From the NCBI RefSeq assembly GCF_042678385.1, contig NZ_JBHUDY010000002.1, positions 434,001 to 498,000 of the forward strand: a stretch of DNA of 64,000 nt, read 5' to 3'. How positions within the stretch are numbered: position 1 is the first letter of the stretch; each line of letters starts with the position of its first letter. The DNA comes from Sphingomonas_B tabacisoli. GTDB taxonomy: Bacteria > Pseudomonadota > Alphaproteobacteria > Sphingomonadales > Sphingomonadaceae. Position numbers and translations under genes: made by a program. This document shows, one piece after another, positions 51,117 to 59,646 of the stretch. The notes under the pieces are model-generated. The model was not told the origin of the DNA. It searched no databases and saw only the letters and a program-made list of their open reading frames with translations.

Positions 51117-52061
51117 GTGGCTGAGCACTTCATCCGACCGGATGCGCGCGCTTTTCTGGACCAGCTTGCTGCGGCTCCGCGCCCGGCCTTCACAGCGGAG
51201 GTTCTCGCGGCGATCCGCCAGATGCCGTCCGATGCGGCAATGTCGCTGGACCTGCCGGTTGAGGATCTGGCGCGGATCGAGCCATTCACGTGCAACGGGC
51301 CAGCCGGTCTGATTGCTCTGCGCTTGTTCGATGCCAGGCCGGAGCGGGAGGCCGGCCCGGTCGTCGTTTTCTTCCACGGCGGCGGTTTCGCCCTCGGCTC
51401 AGTGGATACGCACGCCGCGTTGGCGGCGTCTCTCGCCCGAGGGCTTGATCTTCCCGTCGTGTCAGTCGAATACCGGCTCGCTCCCGAACACCCCTTTCCG
51501 GCGGCTGTCGAGGATGCCGAAGCAGCAACGCGCTGGATCGCCGCCAACGGCTTCGCTCTCGGCCTCAAGCCCGATGGCCTGGTGCTCGCCGGCGACAGCG
51601 CCGGCGGCAACCTGGCGATCGTTACTGCACTCGCCCTGCGCCAGCGCCCTGCTGCATTGAGAGCGGTGCTCCAGCTGGCGATCTATCCGATGACGGATGA
51701 GAGCGAGCGGCGGCCCTCTCGGGATGTTTTCGCCGAGGGCTTTGGGCTGGACGCCACGAACATGGCTCTGTTCCATCAGCATTATGGCGCCGATTCCCGT
51801 GACCCCCGTCATTCGCCGCTGCTGGCGGACCTGGACGGTTTGCCGCCAGCGGTCGTCGTCACGGCGGCCCTCGATCCACTGCGGGACGAGGGCCGTGCCT
51901 ACGCCGCAAAGCTGGTGACGTCAGGCGTCGACACGCTCCACATCGAAGCGCCCGGCCTGATCCACGGCTTCGCCAGCTACAGGCGCGCGATACCTTCCGC
52001 CGAGACGGAGTTCGAACGCGCTCTCCATCTCACTTGCGCCATGCTGCGGGCAGCAACTTAG
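51117..52061 (+). CDS. Alpha/beta hydrolase, hormone-sensitive-lipase-family esterase
   Basis: 314 residues. Oxyanion-hole motif FFHGGGFALGS near residue 85, catalytic elbow LAGDSAGGNLA near 157, catalytic Asp region TAALDPLRDEG and His in LIHGFASY. No signal peptide, so cytoplasmic. The GTG start follows GGGGGCGG. Substrate would be a short acyl ester; in this setting removal of acetyl or other acyl groups from an imported glycoconjugate or aglycone is plausible. The gene ends eight bases from the convergent GH1 gene. Confidence 0.9.
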   Translation: MAEHFIRPDARAFLDQLAAAPRPAFTAEVLAAIRQMPSDAAMSLDLPVEDLARIEPFTCNGPAGLIALRLFDARPEREAGPVVVFFHGGGFALGSVDTHAALAASLARGLDLPVVSVEYRLAPEHPFPAAVEDAEAATRWIAANGFALGLKPDGLVLAGDSAGGNLAIVTALALRQRPAALRAVLQLAIYPMTDESERRPSRDVFAEGFGLDATNMALFHQHYGADSRDPRHSPLLADLDGLPPAVVVTAALDPLRDEGRAYAAKLVTSGVDTLHIEAPGLIHGFASYRRAIPSAETEFERALHLTCAMLRAAT

Positions 52062-52069
52062 CGGCGGCG

Positions 52070-53419
52070 CTAAACCGCGTTGCGGCGGATGATGGACCGG
52101 TACACGGCGGCACTTGGCTTCAGCTTCCGCGCGAACGTCTCCCGGTCGACCGTGGCGAGGCCGAATTGCTTGGAATAGCCCAACAGCCATTCGAAGTTAT
52201 CCAGCAGCGACCAGTGCAAATAGCCGATCACCGGCACGCCGCCCGCGATTGCGCCGTGAAGTTCGGAGAGCGCCTGCGGGATGTACCAGGCCCGGCGACG
52301 ATCGTCGTGCGTCTCCAAGCCGTTCTCCGTCACCAGGATCGGCTTGCGCGTTTCCGCGTGGACATATTCGACCGCATTGCGAAGCGCGACCGGTTGCTTG
52401 ATCACCTCCTGCTCTTCGCTTGCCGCCACGAAAGGCATCTCAGGAAAGCCAGGCAATTTGGCTCCGCTGCCGGGAACGCGCACCTGCCGATAGGCCTGCC
52501 CGCCAACGAAATCGCCTGAGCGGGCAGCGACTTCCAGCCAGGGGCCGAAGGCGAGCTTGCGCAGCTCGCGATATTTGCTGCCTTCATTGGCCGGCTGAAA
52601 GTCGACGATGTTGAGCGTGACGCCGGTCGGCACGTTCCTGCGCACTGCCTTGATCGCGGCGACGCTGCGCTCGTGCGCTGCCATCAGCTGCGGCGTCATA
52701 CCCTTCACGTCGGGGTGGTTCATCGTCACGTAGCGGGTGCTCCCGCTGACCCTCGAAGCTTCGCGATGCGCTTCGAGTTGACGCGCGTCTTCCTTGCCGA
52801 AATAGGCGTTGGCCTGAGGGATGACGCGATATGTGAGGCCGACCTGCGGCTCGTTGATCGTGCAGGCAATGCCGATCTCACCGCCCAGTGCCCGCATCGC
52901 CTTGTCGCAATAATTGGCGAATAGATCCGGCGACTCCGGATTGAGCCAGCCGCCCGCCTCGGCGAACCAGCGCGGCGCGGCGACATGAAAGAAGGTCATC
53001 ACCGGCTCGATCTCGGCGTCGCGCAGGGCAGCGATGAAGCGCTTGTAGTGATCGAGCTCGGCGCGCGAGAATTGGCCCCGCGCCGGCTCGATGCGCGACC
53101 ATTCGATCGAGAAGCGATAAGCGTTCAGTCCGATCGCCTTCATCAGGGCAATGTCGTCGCGCCAGCGGTGATAGCTGTCATCGGCATCGCCGGAGAGGTC
53201 GGTGAAGGTCTGCGGCTTGATATGTTCCATCAGCCATAAATCGGCATTCACATTGTTGCCCTCGACCTGATAGCCCGCGGTCGACGCCCCCCAACTAAAG
53301 CCGTTCGGAAAGGCCTTCTTCGTAGCCGCAGCGGAAGCGGGGAGGGCTGCGGCCGTCGCGGCGGCCGCGCCGATGCCGGCAAGCACAGAACGGCGCTCGA
53401 AGCCTTGATCCTCGATCAA
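52070..53419 (-). CDS. GH1 beta-glycosidase, Tat-type signal
   Basis: About 449 residues. I propose the TTG at 53419 because AAGGAGAG lies just upstream and the start then follows the previous stop directly; a GTG at 53437 is the alternative. Signal FERRSVLAGIGAAAATAAAL. GH1 motifs: FSWGASTAGYQVEGN, FRFSIEWSRIEP-like YRFSIEWSRIEPARG, acid/base Glu in TINEPQVGLTY (near 187), nucleophile Glu in PILVTENGLETHDD (near 363) and WSLLDNFEWLLGY. Family acts on beta-glucosides, galactosides or glucuronides. It is third in a minus-strand operon with a sugar-isomerase-fold lipoprotein and a GH79 glucuronidase. Confidence 0.92.
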   Translation of the reverse strand: MIEDQGFERRSVLAGIGAAAATAAALPASAAATKKAFPNGFSWGASTAGYQVEGNNVNADLWLMEHIKPQTFTDLSGDADDSYHRWRDDIALMKAIGLNAYRFSIEWSRIEPARGQFSRAELDHYKRFIAALRDAEIEPVMTFFHVAAPRWFAEAGGWLNPESPDLFANYCDKAMRALGGEIGIACTINEPQVGLTYRVIPQANAYFGKEDARQLEAHREASRVSGSTRYVTMNHPDVKGMTPQLMAAHERSVAAIKAVRRNVPTGVTLNIVDFQPANEGSKYRELRKLAFGPWLEVAARSGDFVGGQAYRQVRVPGSGAKLPGFPEMPFVAASEEQEVIKQPVALRNAVEYVHAETRKPILVTENGLETHDDRRRAWYIPQALSELHGAIAGGVPVIGYLHWSLLDNFEWLLGYSKQFGLATVDRETFARKLKPSAAVYRSIIRRNAV

Positions 53420-53420
53420 C

Positions 53421-54317
53421 TCAAACTCTCCTTGCACTCTGAATAAGCTCGGCAGCGCTCGCCGCCTCCGCCAGCCCGTCCTTGGGCATGTCGACCTCCA
53501 CATAGCCGATGGCCTTCGTCACTTCGTCGAGCTGAGGAATCAAGGTTGGGTAATCCAGCACGCCTGTGCCCGGCACCACGAGCTGCTTCATCCGGTCCGT
53601 GCCGAGAGCCGGGTTCACGTCCTTGAAGTGCATCGCCAAGACGCGCGGGCCGAGGCTGCGGACCAGGGACAGCGGGTCCACGCCGCCCAGAAATGCCCAG
53701 GCGAGATCGATTTCGAAGGCAACGTCGCGCGGGGAAAAATTGCGGGCGATCAGATCGAGCGGCGTCGTCCCGTCGAGCGGTACATGATCCCACCAGTGAT
53801 TGTGATAGGCGAGACGAAGGCCGAGCGCGCGCGCGGTCTCCGCCATGCGGCCCAGCTCAGGCAGCCATGCGTCGAAGGCAGCGCGGGTGGTTTCGCCCAA
53901 TTTGCGCCCACGGAAGAACACAGGTGCGGCCGACAAGGCGATCACCGACGCACCAATCGCCGCTGCATCCTCCGCCTGCTTGGCAAAGTTGTCGCCCATG
54001 CCATAGCGGACCACGCCGACCTGGAGACCCGCATCGCGGACCAGACGCGCCTTTTCCGCTGGCGGCAGCTCGCTCTTGTCCGCGGCCGAATAGCCGGCGA
54101 GCCGGAAGCCGAAATGACTGTAACCCATGTGCGCGACGCGCTTGAGCGTGCCCGCGTAATCCCCAGCCAAGGGCTTGATCACGGTCAGGTCCGCGAGACC
54201 GAGCGGCCGTCGCGGGGCCGTGCCGCTGCGGGTTATGGCGCATCCCCCTGCCGTCAGGGCGGCCATGCCGGCGAGCAGACTGCGGCGGCTGAGCGGTCTT
54301 ATCGGCTCGGTCACCAT
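53421..54317 (-). CDS. Tat-exported lipoprotein with sugar phosphate isomerase/epimerase (xylose-isomerase-like) fold
   Basis: 298 residues from ATG 54317. The N-terminus PLSRRSLLAGMAALTAGGC combines a twin-arginine motif with a lipobox, so the mature protein is probably a periplasmic lipoprotein. The rest is an AP-endonuclease-2/TIM-barrel fold: VAHMGYSHFGFRLAGY, LRLAYHNHWWDH, DVAFEIDLAWAFLGGVDP and VLAMHFKDVNPALG supply the metal ligands. Cytoplasmic homologues epimerise sugars or hydrolyse keto-sugars; exported ones sit beside glycoside hydrolases and may act on oxidised glycosides. Coupled to GH79 before it and GH1 after it. Confidence 0.85.
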   Translation of the reverse strand: MVTEPIRPLSRRSLLAGMAALTAGGCAITRSGTAPRRPLGLADLTVIKPLAGDYAGTLKRVAHMGYSHFGFRLAGYSAADKSELPPAEKARLVRDAGLQVGVVRYGMGDNFAKQAEDAAAIGASVIALSAAPVFFRGRKLGETTRAAFDAWLPELGRMAETARALGLRLAYHNHWWDHVPLDGTTPLDLIARNFSPRDVAFEIDLAWAFLGGVDPLSLVRSLGPRVLAMHFKDVNPALGTDRMKQLVVPGTGVLDYPTLIPQLDEVTKAIGYVEVDMPKDGLAEAASAAELIQSARRV

Positions 54318-54318
54318 G

Positions 54319-55869
54319 CTAACGCCGCTGGCCGGCAGAACCGCGGCAGGCCTTGTTCCCCGCACTGGTGGCGGCGAGGAACGCTATCGATCTACCGGGA
54401 ACCATCAACTCGCCGGCGACCGTCTCGCCTTCAAGGCCTGAAATGACGCCGGCCGTCGACAGAGCCGGTGTGCGCCCGCTGATCGTGATCGCCTTGCTGT
54501 CGAGCTTGGCTGCCCTGAAGATCCAGGTGCGCGCGTTTCCGCCGACCGGCAACGAGCGCGCCTCATCCCCCAAGTTGATAACGGCCAAGCCGACGCCGCC
54601 GCCGCGGTTCGGAAGGCAATGCGCGTAAATTCTCAGTTCGGGCGCGGGCGAGGGTGGCGGAACCAGAACCGTCGTGCCCATCGTGCGCTTCCACAGCAGG
54701 GCGGCCCAGAAGTTGGGCCGCGGTGTGAAATCATGTTCTTCGAGGAGCCCATAGTCCGACGCAGCGAGCGTGTTGTGCATGAACACGCGCACGCCTGCCT
54801 GCGCCGAGCGACCGAGCGTATCGACGAAGCGGAAGCTGTCGGCAAAGCTGCTGGCCCAGGGATTGCCGCCGCATGCGGTCTCGGCACTCTCGGTGTTCCA
54901 CAGCGGCACGCCGGGGGCGACACGGTCGCGCAGCGCCTTCATCCGGGCAAGGGCGGGGTCGAGCTGGTCCAGCCAGGCCGGCGACAGTGCCTTTTCGAGG
55001 GAATGGCCCATGATCTTGCCCCCGCACCGCTCGGACGCCCCACCATAGAAGTGAAACGAAAAGCCGTCGGGGCGGGGCAGCTCGGCGGTCAGCAACTCCT
55101 CGCCCTCGAACTGCTGCATGCTCTTGTTGCGCTTGCTCATGGTGCGCGTCGGCTCGCCTAGTTCGGCAAAGCCGGGTGCGAGCAGCAGCGTCCCCGGCGA
55201 CGCACGTCGCAGCCAGGTGGCGAAGCTCGCATAGTCGCGGCGATAGTCGGCGCCCGTATAACCTTCCGGCGGCCGGGTCAGCGTGACCATGTTGGGCTCG
55301 TTCGCGAACTCGGCGGCCGCGATCCGACCGCCGGCGCGTCGGGTGAAGGCAAGCCAGCGTGCTGCCGTATCGCTCTGCCAAACGCCTTTTGCGTCGCGCG
55401 TGCCAGGACTTGTGGGGAATGAGGTGACGATCGCCGCGCCGGTGGCGTTGGCGAAGTCGATCGCGCCGCGCCATTGCTGCTGCGTCAGCACGGAATCGAA
55501 ACCGGCGGGCGGCTTTTCCGGTGCAGTGGCCGTGTCCGCGAACCAGGTCGCGTTCGCCCAGGTGCCGCTGTACCGCACATAAGCGGGAGCGAGGGCTTTT
55601 GCCGCCGCCCGGAGCCGGCGATCGCCCAGGTTCAGCGGCGGGCGATATTCGTAGCGATCGGCGCCGGGGCTGCCATAGGGGCGCCAGAACCGCCCGCCGG
55701 TCACCTCGAGCATTTCGATATTGTAGGACAGGAAACGGGGATCGACGCTGCCTGTGGCGGGCAGGGCGGTGAGACCGGCACTCGCCTTGGCTCCGGTTGG
55801 CGCCGACAGCAGCAGGAGCAGGGCCAGTCCAGCGGAGGTGGTGACACGCGAGTGCGTGGCAGCTTTCAT
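54319..55869 (-). CDS. GH79-family glycosidase, probable beta-glucuronidase
   Basis: 516 residues from ATG 55869 with GAGGAAG upstream; the open frame extends 37 codons further without a site. Signal peptide VTTSAGLALLLLLSAPTGAK. The TIM barrel has the acid/base Glu in AAEFANEPNMVT (near 190) and the nucleophile Glu in LWNTESAETACGG (near 325), the heparanase/beta-glucuronidase arrangement, followed by a beta domain (GVGLAVINLGDEARS). Predicted to release D-glucuronate from glycosides in the periplasm, feeding the UxaC-UxuB-ManD-KdgK route encoded 5-13 kb away. Confidence 0.85.
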   Translation of the reverse strand: MKAATHSRVTTSAGLALLLLLSAPTGAKASAGLTALPATGSVDPRFLSYNIEMLEVTGGRFWRPYGSPGADRYEYRPPLNLGDRRLRAAAKALAPAYVRYSGTWANATWFADTATAPEKPPAGFDSVLTQQQWRGAIDFANATGAAIVTSFPTSPGTRDAKGVWQSDTAARWLAFTRRAGGRIAAAEFANEPNMVTLTRPPEGYTGADYRRDYASFATWLRRASPGTLLLAPGFAELGEPTRTMSKRNKSMQQFEGEELLTAELPRPDGFSFHFYGGASERCGGKIMGHSLEKALSPAWLDQLDPALARMKALRDRVAPGVPLWNTESAETACGGNPWASSFADSFRFVDTLGRSAQAGVRVFMHNTLAASDYGLLEEHDFTPRPNFWAALLWKRTMGTTVLVPPPSPAPELRIYAHCLPNRGGGVGLAVINLGDEARSLPVGGNARTWIFRAAKLDSKAITISGRTPALSTAGVISGLEGETVAGELMVPGRSIAFLAATSAGNKACRGSAGQRR

Positions 55870-55955
55870 GCAGGCTTCCTCGACAAAGGCCGGCGCGCGC
55901 CCTCGGGTGACGTCGCCGGCATGTGCTTCGGAACCCTGATTATCGACGGGGGCCG

Positions 55956-55991
55956 GGCGGTGCGAGCATTGCGCTCGCAATTCGCACCGCC
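55956..55991 (-). terminator. Strong hairpin downstream of the sterol-desaturase-family gene
   Basis: Outer arms GGCGGTGCGA and TCGCACCGCC pair perfectly, and inside them ATTGCG pairs with CGCAAT around a two-base loop, with a GC bulge. It lies 25 bases after the stop of the minus-strand desaturase gene and before the GH79 operon. There is no T-run, so termination is inferred from stability and place. Confidence 0.45.
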
Positions 55992-56015
55992 ACGGCGATG
56001 ATTAGCCGCCCGCCC

Positions 56016-56789
56016 CTAGACCGCCGGGGCTGGCTCGTTCGTAACCTCGCGGGCGCGGTCCTTCACCTTCAGGAAATCGCTCTCGAACTTTGGCCGCATC
56101 GTGCCGCAAAGGCGGTCCCAGATCGTCGTATAGCCGCCGAAATTTCCAGTGAAATAGCGGTGGTGCTGATCGTGGAAAGTGGCGCTGATGAACCATTTGG
56201 TCGCCCAGCTTTTGTTCCACCAGCGTGGCAGGAATTCGTAGCCCGAATGGACATACAGGCCCATTAGAACATTGGTCGGCCCGATCAGCGCCATCGTCGC
56301 GTCGTGCACCGTAAAGGCGGCCAGAAAGAGTGGCACGAAGCCGCCATTGATCAGCGATTCCAGGGGATTGACCGACAAAGTCGTCAGAAGGTTGGGCGAG
56401 GTCGACTTGTGATGCAGCTTGTGCACCCAGCTATAGACCGGTTCCTTGTGCATGAACCGGTGGAGCCAATAGAACCAGGTGTCGAACGCGAAGAAGTAAA
56501 GCGCGTATTCCAGCGCGACCACCCACCATGTGGTAGGCTCAGAATGAAAGGAGATCAGGCCCGAGCTTTTCATGAAGCTGGTCAGATTGCCGAGCAGAAG
56601 CGCGCTGAACGCAAGATTGAGCGCCGCGAACACGGCTTCGTTGCGAAAAATCTTCCATTTGAAGCCGCGCGGCTGAATCTTCCGCGCCTTGAAGAATCCC
56701 GTGATGATGCCCGCGCCGAGACCTGCCGCAAGGAACAGGTACAGCCAAATTTGCAGCATCTTCTCGCCGCTGAACACGCTATCCAGCAT
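56016..56789 (-). CDS. Sterol desaturase/fatty acid hydroxylase superfamily membrane protein
   Basis: 257 residues with four or more hydrophobic segments. The di-iron histidine boxes are complete: WLHRFMHKEP, VHKLHHKSTSP and TFHDQHHRYFTGN. Members hydroxylate or desaturate sterols, fatty acids or alkyl chains at the membrane using O2. I take ATG 56789; a TTG directly before it is in frame. Divergent from a TetR gene with an excellent dyad between the two starts, so expression is probably derepressed by a ligand. An acceptor such as a sterol or triterpene would suit the locus but is not demonstrated. Confidence 0.9.
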   Translation of the reverse strand: MLDSVFSGEKMLQIWLYLFLAAGLGAGIITGFFKARKIQPRGFKWKIFRNEAVFAALNLAFSALLLGNLTSFMKSSGLISFHSEPTTWWVVALEYALYFFAFDTWFYWLHRFMHKEPVYSWVHKLHHKSTSPNLLTTLSVNPLESLINGGFVPLFLAAFTVHDATMALIGPTNVLMGLYVHSGYEFLPRWWNKSWATKWFISATFHDQHHRYFTGNFGGYTTIWDRLCGTMRPKFESDFLKVKDRAREVTNEPAPAV

Positions 56790-56804
56790 CAACCAGGTCC
56801 CTCG

Positions 56805-56835
56805 TTGACATTAAAGCTACGGTGAGTAGCATTAA
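56805..56835. promoter_or_regulatory. Divergent promoter region with TetR-type operator
   Basis: TTAAAGCTAC and GTAGCATTAA flank GGTGA at 56811-56835, a 10-5-10 inverted repeat with one mismatch. On the plus strand TTGACA (56805-56810) and TAGCAT (56827-56832, 16-base spacer) could form the tetR promoter with the dyad covering the spacer and -10. A TTGACA on the minus strand (56856-56851) could serve the desaturase gene. Confidence 0.6.
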
Positions 56836-56876
56836 CAGATTCGACCGCGCTGTCAATCGATCAATCAAGGAAGAGC

Positions 56877-57569
56877 ATGCCCGTCACCTCTCTGAACTCT
56901 TCCAATGGTGTCCCGGTGAGCGATAGCGCCTCGCGTGCCGTCGAGATCGCGCCGCGGCGCGGCCGGCCATCCGCCACTCGATCGACTGAAATCACCGATG
57001 AAATTCTGGCCGTGGCGGGAAAAATGTTCCTGGCGGTCGGATATGAAGCGACGTCGATGGAAGCGGTGGCGCGAAACGCGGGCGTGCCTAAGACGACGCT
57101 CTACAAGCGTTTCTCCGACAAAAACGAGCTCCTCCGGGCGGTGATCTCGCATCGCATGCAGGCTTGGGCAGGCGCGTCATCCGGCACTGCCGACCCGCTC
57201 CCGGCCAATCTCGGGGACCGTCTGGCGCATCACGTGGCGACAATCCTCGTCTGGGCGACCAAGCCAGAGGTGCGCGCGCTTAACCGATTGGCGACAAACC
57301 TGCCCGAAACCTATGGGCAGGAATTCAGCGGACGCGCCTTTTGGGGCTATCGGAACATGCACGCCCTGATCGTCGACGCGATCGTGATCCTTGGGCCGGC
57401 GGCCGGCGTGAACGCGCGCAACCCCGATAGGGTGGCAGAGACATTGATGGAGATGGCGGCGGGCTGGCTCGTTCGCCGCAGCTCGAACGAGCCGATCAGC
57501 GCTGTCGATGCGGCGGATACCGCACAATGGTTCGTGGACCTGCTGATCGGCGGCAATCGAAGTTGGTAG
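56877..57569 (+). CDS. TetR-family transcriptional regulator
   Basis: 230 residues. The N-terminal 35 residues are a flexible extension; the DNA-binding domain follows (RRGRPSATR, then ILAVAGKMFLAVGYEATSME, AVARNAGVPKTTLYKRFSDK). The C-terminal ligand domain has AFWGYRNMHALIVDAIVILG, similar to the AefR-like C-terminal group. Divergent from the sterol-desaturase-family gene, whose expression it probably represses through the dyad at 56811-56835; AAGGAAG lies before the ATG. Ligand unknown, likely hydrophobic. Confidence 0.92.
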   Translation: MPVTSLNSSNGVPVSDSASRAVEIAPRRGRPSATRSTEITDEILAVAGKMFLAVGYEATSMEAVARNAGVPKTTLYKRFSDKNELLRAVISHRMQAWAGASSGTADPLPANLGDRLAHHVATILVWATKPEVRALNRLATNLPETYGQEFSGRAFWGYRNMHALIVDAIVILGPAAGVNARNPDRVAETLMEMAAGWLVRRSSNEPISAVDAADTAQWFVDLLIGGNRSW

Positions 57570-57661
57570 CGGGCCGTTTGTAAAACCTACGATCCGTATG
57601 ATATTGACACAGGCCAGCGAACACGGGACGTTCGTGGGGAAGTTTTAGGAAAGGTATTCTG

Positions 57662-57988
57662 ATGCGCGTGATTCTCTCTGCTGTTGCCATGCTCGCCCTT
57701 ACTGCGCCGGCGGTTGCAAACGCCCAGGCGGCCGCTGCTCCAGCCGCCGCGTCGGCCAAGACCAAGGCGCACTATACGGTTCAAGAAACCGATCTCGGCA
57801 CGATGCTCGACGATCCTGCGGCCAAGGCGATCTTGGTCAAGTCGATCCCGGACGTCGTCAACAATCCCCAGATCGAGATGGGCCGCTCCCTGACGCTGGC
57901 TCAGCTTCAGCAATATGCCGGCGAGTCCGTGACCGATGCAGCGCTGAAGACGATCCAGGCGTCGCTCGACGCTGCGGCTCCCAAGTAA
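57662..57988 (+). CDS. Small secreted helical protein of unknown function
   Basis: 108 residues: signal peptide (ILSAVAMLALTAPAVANAQA), an Ala-rich linker, then about 65 residues of predicted helices (TDLGTMLDDPAAKAILVKS, VVNNPQIEMGRSLTLAQLQ). I do not know a function. The helical block resembles, from memory, a short module found at the ends of secreted enzymes in sphingomonads. Good coding appearance and a strong hairpin after the stop support a real gene. It follows the TetR gene by 92 bases. Confidence 0.75.
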   Translation: MRVILSAVAMLALTAPAVANAQAAAAPAAASAKTKAHYTVQETDLGTMLDDPAAKAILVKSIPDVVNNPQIEMGRSLTLAQLQQYAGESVTDAALKTIQASLDAAAPK

Positions 57989-58028
57989 GGCATCCGCGCG
58001 CGACAGGCCTCTGTCGCGCGCTTGCCTT
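57986..58028. terminator. Bidirectional terminator hairpin between convergent genes
   Basis: GCGCGCGACAG and CTGTCGCGCGC pair perfectly over 11 bases around a GCCT loop (57996-58021); after short bulges the flanks AAGGCA and TGCCTT extend the stem. It lies between the convergent small secreted protein and GH39 genes and can serve both strands. Confidence 0.7.
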
Positions 58029-59541
58029 AAACGAACTCGATCAGGGCCACGCCTTCGGGCGGCAGTTCAACCGTAATGCGCCCATTCTTGTCCAGACTGC
58101 CGGCTATGCTCGGGATTTTGGACGCTAGCCGCAGTTGCTCGACTTGCGGCCGGCTCGGATATTTTGGCGAACCCATCTTCCGCCACGCTGGCATCGGTGA
58201 ACCGCGCTCCCAGTCGACATAGCTGATCCGCACGCGCTGACCGCCGCGGGTGCCGCGGAAGTTGACCTCAAGGTGCCGCGTGTCCCCCATGACGTTGCGC
58301 TCGCTCGTCATTCCCGGAATGCCGCCAGGCTGCTGCGTCTCCGCAAGATTCCAGACCAGTGCACTCACATGGCGCCCGTCGCGGCGGGAAGCGAGCGCAG
58401 GACCGTCGGCCGCCAACCGCTCCTCGCCAAGGCGGTGGAGCAGGGCATAAGTGTTGAACGACGGTCGGGCGATCTGGTCGCTCATCAGCGGCCAGCCCAT
58501 GCTGCCTTCCTTTAGGATGAAGTCGTCGGGGCCGAGCTCCTCATAGGTGCCGCTCAACACCCAGTGCGACAGCGCCTGGGCAAAGGGCATGCTTTCCTTC
58601 ACGACGTGGGCAATCATCGCCGGGCTGTCGGAACTCCACTCGCTGAGCATGAGTGGGCGGCCGGCAAAGGGTCCGGCATCGATCTTCGCGCGCGCCTGCT
58701 TGAGCGCTGCCGGGATGACGTCGTTGATCGGCAGTGCCGAACCCTTGCCGAACAGTTCGGTCTGGTTGTCGCCGGCATAGGCATGGGTGCCGAAGAAATT
58801 GATCGGCAAGTTGTTATCCGCCGCGAAACGCGAGAACTCGCTCAGCCAGGCGGTTTGGGACGTCGAGGGCCCTCCGACCTGGAGACCCGGATCGACCGAC
58901 TTGATCGCCGTAGCCGCCGCTCGATAGAGCTCGAAATAGGACGCCTGATCGCCGGTCCAGAAGAAGCGCAGGTTCGGCTCGTTCCAAACCTCCATGGGCC
59001 ACGTCCTTACCTTCGCCAAACCATAACGGTCGACCAGCGCCACGATGAATTGACGAATGAAGGCGCCGTAGTCCTGATAGGATTTGGGCGGCGTGATATT
59101 GGCCTTGTAGAAGCCGAACGCCTGTTTGCCTGAAGCCAGCTGAGCGGGCATGAAGCTGAGTTCGACGAACGGGCTGACGCTGTGCTCGATCAGGCCGTCA
59201 TAGACGCGATAGACATTCTGCCAATTCGGACCGCCCTTGCGCCGCATCTCCAGGATGCTGTCGCCGAGCACGCCCAGTTCATCGGCGAAGATGCCGTGGA
59301 AGCGCACTCGCTTGAAACCGGCTTCGCGAACGCCCTTCTCCAAATCCCTGCGCCAGCTTTCGCGCAGGGTGATGGCCGCACGGTCGGAGCCCACGCTCTC
59401 CTCCCAGATATGATTCAAGGGTCCCGTCACTTGGCGCGTGTGGATCGTGACCGGGACGGTCGAATAGGATTGTGCGCGCACGCCCGCGCCGGCAAGGATC
59501 GTGGACGCAGCCGAGGCATAGAGGAAATCACGACGGTTCAT
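58027..59541 (-). CDS. GH39 glycoside hydrolase, Tat-exported (beta-xylosidase type)
   Basis: 504 residues, GGAGAACCG before the ATG. Tat signal MNRRDFLYASAASTILAGAG. GH39 barrel: HIWEESVGSDRAAITLRE at the start, acid/base Glu in MEVWNEPNLRFFW (near 185), and nucleophile Glu in RPLMLSEWSSDSP (near 298); a C-terminal beta domain ends PPEGVALIEFV. Known members are beta-xylosidases and alpha-L-iduronidases, and GH39 enzymes have been linked, from memory, to steroidal glycoalkaloid hydrolysis in sphingomonads. It would supply the pentose-releasing step of the locus. Confidence 0.92.
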   Translation of the reverse strand: MNRRDFLYASAASTILAGAGVRAQSYSTVPVTIHTRQVTGPLNHIWEESVGSDRAAITLRESWRRDLEKGVREAGFKRVRFHGIFADELGVLGDSILEMRRKGGPNWQNVYRVYDGLIEHSVSPFVELSFMPAQLASGKQAFGFYKANITPPKSYQDYGAFIRQFIVALVDRYGLAKVRTWPMEVWNEPNLRFFWTGDQASYFELYRAAATAIKSVDPGLQVGGPSTSQTAWLSEFSRFAADNNLPINFFGTHAYAGDNQTELFGKGSALPINDVIPAALKQARAKIDAGPFAGRPLMLSEWSSDSPAMIAHVVKESMPFAQALSHWVLSGTYEELGPDDFILKEGSMGWPLMSDQIARPSFNTYALLHRLGEERLAADGPALASRRDGRHVSALVWNLAETQQPGGIPGMTSERNVMGDTRHLEVNFRGTRGGQRVRISYVDWERGSPMPAWRKMGSPKYPSRPQVEQLRLASKIPSIAGSLDKNGRITVELPPEGVALIEFV

Positions 59542-59646
59542 CGGGCGGTTCTCCGGCTCTTTTGAACCGGCTTCGCTACATCAGCGTCGTGAAGCAATGA
59601 AGCGGGCCGTGCGACCCATCCCTGCGGCGATGGGGCGCGCCTCGGC

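Noticed and set aside
43822..59541. A polysaccharide utilisation locus for a gellan-like sphingan
   Set aside because: The sugars would fit, but there is no polysaccharide lyase, unsaturated glucuronyl hydrolase or SusCD pair; kept only as an alternative.
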